Of a DNA stretch of 5,566 nucleotides, positions 5,520-5,566 are shown piece after piece. This stretch comes from an uncultured Flavobacterium sp. (lineage in GTDB: Bacteria > Bacteroidota > Bacteroidia > Flavobacteriales > Flavobacteriaceae), in assembly GCA_946480635.1 (NCBI GenBank), contig CAMLKV010000175.1, positions 1 through 5,566 of the forward strand. The letters are read 5' to 3'. A program made the translations under genes and the position numbers. Within the stretch, counting starts at the first letter, position 1. Each line of letters starts with the position of its first letter. The notes under the pieces are model-generated. The model saw only the letters and a list, made by a program, of their open reading frames with translations, searched no databases and had not been told where the DNA came from.

Positions 5520-5566
5520 CATATAATGACTATAAAAAGTAAAGTGAATTATAAAATTAACAAATT

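Noticed and set aside
1..5566. CRISPR arrays, tRNA or rRNA genes, insertion sequences
   Set aside because: No spaced direct repeats, no cloverleaf or rRNA-like stretches, and no transposase or terminal inverted repeats were seen on either strand.

Overview
The window is AT-rich DNA that fits a member of the Flavobacteriia (Bacteroidota). The reasons are the DapD sequence, which ends almost exactly as flavobacterial DapD proteins do, the absence of Shine-Dalgarno sites before most starts, and a TAnnTTTG-type -7 element upstream of dapD. All gene names come from reading the translations; no database search was run.

Left part (1-3182): a cell-surface glycan cluster. A GT9 (heptosyltransferase-like) gene runs off the left edge on the minus strand. 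Diverging from it is a two-gene unit: a signal-less NodB-type polysaccharide deacetylase, then 7 bp later a GT2 glycosyltransferase of the WaaE/KdtX-like group, closed by a clear intrinsic terminator. A second GT2 follows in the same direction. It is a tandem paralog with about two thirds of residues identical by eye, and a 37-nt inverted repeat lies ahead of it. Together these genes probably build or trim an LPS-core or related surface oligosaccharide.

Middle (3050-4565, minus strand): dapD (lysine and meso-diaminopimelate synthesis), preceded by a META/HslJ-type lipoprotein gene. The dapD reading frame looks damaged at its very end. A 5-nt deficit after Tyr267 throws the expected Ala-Val-stop out of frame. 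The frame then runs on for 60 codons, through a strong bidirectional terminator and 133 nt into the antisense of the convergent GT2 gene.

Right part (4566-5566): a 229-bp gap and then a minus-strand gene for a 233-residue, cysteine-free protein. Its sequence pattern resembles gasdermin pore-forming domains, including the bacterial gasdermins of anti-phage cell-death systems. No protease partner lies beside it inside the window. This is the most interesting gene here, and its assignment rests on pattern recall rather than a search.
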